This document shows, piece after piece, positions 60,895 through 64,000 of a DNA stretch of 64,000 nucleotides; the stretch's first letter is position 1, and each line of letters begins with the position of its first letter. A model generated the notes under the pieces. It saw nothing but the letters and a program-made list of their open reading frames with translations. It was not told the DNA's origin and did no database searches. The position numbers and the translations under genes were made by a program. The DNA comes from Rutidosis leptorrhynchoides (lineage: Eukaryota; Streptophyta; Magnoliopsida; Asterales; Asteraceae), in NCBI RefSeq assembly GCF_046630445.1, contig NC_092336.1, positions 204,323,001-204,387,000 of the forward strand. Reading direction: 5' to 3'.

Positions 60895-63800
60895 CGAACT
60901 TTTCCATGATTATATATTAATTGAAAACTATATTTGCATGATTAAATGTTTCCAACATATTAAGCAATCAAACTTATTAAGACTTGATTATTTGAAATGA
61001 GTTTCATGTAGACAATTGACCACGCAAGTTGACCGGCGATTCACGAACGTTAAAACTTGTAAAAACGACATGACAATATATATATGGATATACATATAGT
61101 TAACATGAGATTATGATAAGTAAGTATCTCCATATGTATATTAACAATGAGTTATATACATAAAAATGAGACTACTAAGTTAAGAAACTCGAAACGATAT
61201 ATATAACGATTATCGTTATTACGTCTTACTAAATACATATGTATCATATTAAGATATTGTTACACTGTATTTAACATGATAAAATGATAATTATATATAT
61301 CATTAAGTATGTTAACAATGAACTACATATGTAAAACAAGACTATTAACTTAAGAATTTTGAATCGAGGCATATATGTAACGATTATCGTTGTAACGACA
61401 TTTTAATGTATATATATCATATTAAGATATATTCATACATCATAATATCATGATAATGTAATAATTTAACATCTCATTAGATATAATAAACAATGAGTTA
61501 ACAACATTAAATGAGATTGTTAACTTAAAGGTTTCAAAACAACATTTAATGTAACGACTAACGATGAATTAACGACTTAGTTAAAATGTATATACATGTA
61601 GTGTATTTAGATGTATTAGTACACTTTTGAAAGACTTCAAGACATATATCAAAGTACTTCTACTTAACAAAAATGCTTACAATTGCATTCTCATTCATTT
61701 TCATCAACAATTCTACTCGTATGCAACCGTATTCGTACTCGTCCAATACCCAGCTCCTAGACGTATATACTATTGGTATATACACATAATAATTCAGCTC
61801 TTAGCAGCCCTAGATAGTCAACAAATATGTGGAACCAACAATTAGACAACTAGCATGACTTATGAGCAAGGAAACAAAAACAAGAACTCCTTTTAACCCC
61901 ACTCACCTTCACCACTCACCACCTACTCCATTTCACTTCCAATTTTCTTCTCAATTCTCTCTCAAAACACACACACTCTTCCATGAATGTCTAAGTTACT
62001 ATTTTTCCAGCAAAAATCATCAAATACAAGCTTTGGTTATTACCTATAATCATCATAAAAACAATTACTCAAGAACACATCAAGAACACTTCCAAGTTTA
62101 CAAGTTTACTTCCAAGTTTCCTAATCCATTCCAAGTAATCATATAAGATCAAGAAACCTTTGTTATTTACAGTAGGTTATCTTTCTAAATCAAGGTAATA
62201 TTCATATTCAAGCTTTGATTCAATTTCTATAACTATAACTATCTTAATTCGAGTAATAATCTTACTTGAACTTGTTTTTGTGTCATGATTCTATTTCAAG
62301 AACTTCCAAGCCATCAAAGATCTTTTGAAGCTCAAGTTATTTTTTCATCATTTCCAGTAGGTTTACCTACTAAACTTAAGGTAGTAATGATGTTCATAAC
62401 ATCATTCGATTCATATATATATAACTATCTTATTCGAAGATTTAAACTTGTAATCACTAGAACATAGTTTAGTTAATTCTAAACTTGTTCGCAAACAAAG
62501 TTAATCCTTCTAACTTGACTTTTAAAATCAACTAAACACATGTTCTATATCTATATGATATGCTAACTTAATGATTCAAAACCTGGAAACATGAAAAACA
62601 CCGTAAAACCGGACATACACCGTCGTAGTAACACCGCGGGCTGTTTTGGGTTTGATAATTAAAAACTATGATAAACTTTGATTTAACAATTGTCCTTCTG
62701 AGAAAATGATTTTTCTTATGAACATGAAACTATATCCAAAAATCATGGTTAAACTCAAAGTGGAAGTATGTTTTTCAAAATGGTCATCAAGATGTCGTTC
62801 TTTCGACGGAAATTACTGCCTCTTTTGTTAATGACTAGTAACCTGTAATTACAACTATAAACTTATAATTTTTCTGTTTAATTTCATAAATTCTAGTTCA
62901 TTATGAAACCATAGCAATTTGAATCACTCAAAACGGATTTAAAACGAAGAAGTTATGGGTAAAACAAAATTGAATATTTTTGCTAGTTTTAGCTACGTGA
63001 AAATTGTAACAAATCTATACTAATCATTTCCTAACTAACTTATATTGTATTATAAATATATTCTAACATATATTATGTAATCTTGAGATACCATACACAC
63101 GTATACAATGTTTTGACATATCATATCGACCCATCTATATATATTATTTGGAACAACCATAGACACTCTATATGCTGTAATGATCGAGTTCGCTATACAG
63201 GGTTGAGGTTGATTCCAAAAATATATATACTTTGAGTTGTGATTTAGCCTGAAGCTTGTATACACTGGGTCGTGGATTGATCCAAGTTAATTTATATTGA
63301 TTTATTTCTGTACTGATAACTGTGGACAACTAGTTGTAGGCTACTAACGTTGGACAGCTAATTTAATAAACTTAAATCATTAAAACGTAATAAAAAATGT
63401 TGTGAATATATTTCGATCATACTTTGATATATATGTACATATTTGTTATAGGTTCGTGAATCGACCCGTGGCCAAGTCTTATTTCCCGATGAAGGAAAAA
63501 TCTGCGAAAGTGAGTTATAGTCCCACTTTTAAAATCTAATATTTTTGAGATGAGGATACATGCAGTTTTATAAATATTTTACGAAATAGACACAAGTAAT
63601 CGAAACTACATTATATGGGTGAATGATCGAAGCCGAATATGCCCCTTTTTGCTTGGTAACCTAAGAATCAGTAAACCGATCTACTAATTGACGCTAATCC
63701 TAAAGATAGATCTATTGGGCCTAACAAACCCCATCCATGGTTGCGGATGCTTTAGTACTTTGATGTTGTTTTATCATGTCCGATGGATGTCCCGGAATGA

Positions 63801-64000
63801 TGGGGTTATTATTATATGCATCTTGTTAATGTCGGTTACCAGGTGTTCACCATATGAATGATTTTTATGCATGCATGCTGTTTACAAGAAATGGAAATAT
63901 GAAATCTTGTGGTCTATAAATACGAATTGATAAATATATTGGCTAAACCTATAACTCACCAACATTTTTGTTGACGTTTTAAGCATGTTTATTATCAGGT
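60895..64000 (+). mobile_element. F4: LTR of a fourth family F element, runs off the window
   Basis: Starts TGTAGTGACCCGAACTTTTCC at 60895 within F3 pol; the left flank ATATA would be the target duplication. It aligns along its length with the F1 LTR and reaches the TATCAGGT part of the shared block at the window edge, so about 0.3 kb of LTR is missing. More diverged than F1/F2, with a tandem duplication at 61101-61432. Whether an internal region follows is unknown. Confidence 0.9.
61101..61432 (+). repeat. Tandem duplication of about 170 bp in the F4 LTR
   Basis: Unit 1 about 61101-61258 and unit 2 about 61272-61432 both run from TAACATGA through TTAACAATGA, TAACGATTATCGTT and ATCATATTAAGATAT. 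The other F LTRs have this segment once (2817-2970 in F1). The two units differ by about 15-20 percent, so the duplication is not new. Confidence 0.8.

Overview
The window is repetitive plant nuclear DNA. The evidence is plant-type Ty3/gypsy chromoviruses with initiator-Met-tRNA primer sites, CACTA transposons with CACTACTACAA ends, a plant F-box family, AAACCCTA-like repeats and AT-rich DNA. The LTR style suggests a eudicot, possibly Asteraceae, but that is a weak inference. I recognise no free-standing host gene, tRNA, rRNA or CRISPR. The window is a stack of transposons inserted into one another, and most boundaries can be set to the base from TG...CA termini and target-site duplications (TSDs).

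Left nest (1-34783). A broken Ty1/copia pol (33201-34783, minus) was split by chromovirus A (plus; its 5' end is off-window; fragments 1-2587, 15700-19586 and 32683-33200). A was then hit twice by one family, here called F. F1 (2588-15699, plus) lies in A's reverse transcriptase and F2 (19587-32682, minus, TSD GTAAC) lies in A's 3' LTR. F1 and F2 are about 13.1 kb each, with 3.25-kb LTRs that are almost identical within each copy, so both insertions are recent. They form a giant inverted repeat with a 3.9-kb spacer.

Family F is the most interesting content. Between the primer-binding site and gag it carries two extra genes: a 204-residue acidic protein and a 227-residue F-box protein with a Sel1-like middle, apparently captured from the host. 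A second copy of the polypurine tract follows the F-box gene. The LTR holds three consecutive perfect hairpins, one enclosing the poly(A) signal, and a divergent copy shows a compensatory base-pair change. F2 keeps a complete 1523-residue gag-pol ending in a chromodomain and all extra genes, so it looks autonomous. F1 has two in-frame TAG codons.

Middle (34779-39192). Degenerate telomere-like repeats, a long TA/TG microsatellite, a stretch with nothing recognised, one CACTA terminus, and a solo LTR of family A (36643-38756, minus, TSD GTGAC).

Right nest (39193-64000). A CACTA end with about ten ACACGTCTAATT-like subterminal repeats contains a second, nonautonomous CACTA (39494-53204, TSD CAC). 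That in turn contains degenerate chromovirus C (40042-52643, minus, TSD ACAAG), which has its own extra ORF upstream of gag. Next come a truncated Tat-like element (about 53233-54540), a truncated LTR of another chromovirus (54541-55863), F3 (55864-60894, minus, decayed), and F4, whose LTR starts at 60895 inside F3 and leaves the window.

Relative age from nesting: copia, then A, then F1 and F2; CACTA-1, then CACTA-2, then C; Tat-like, then the D LTR, then F3, then F4.
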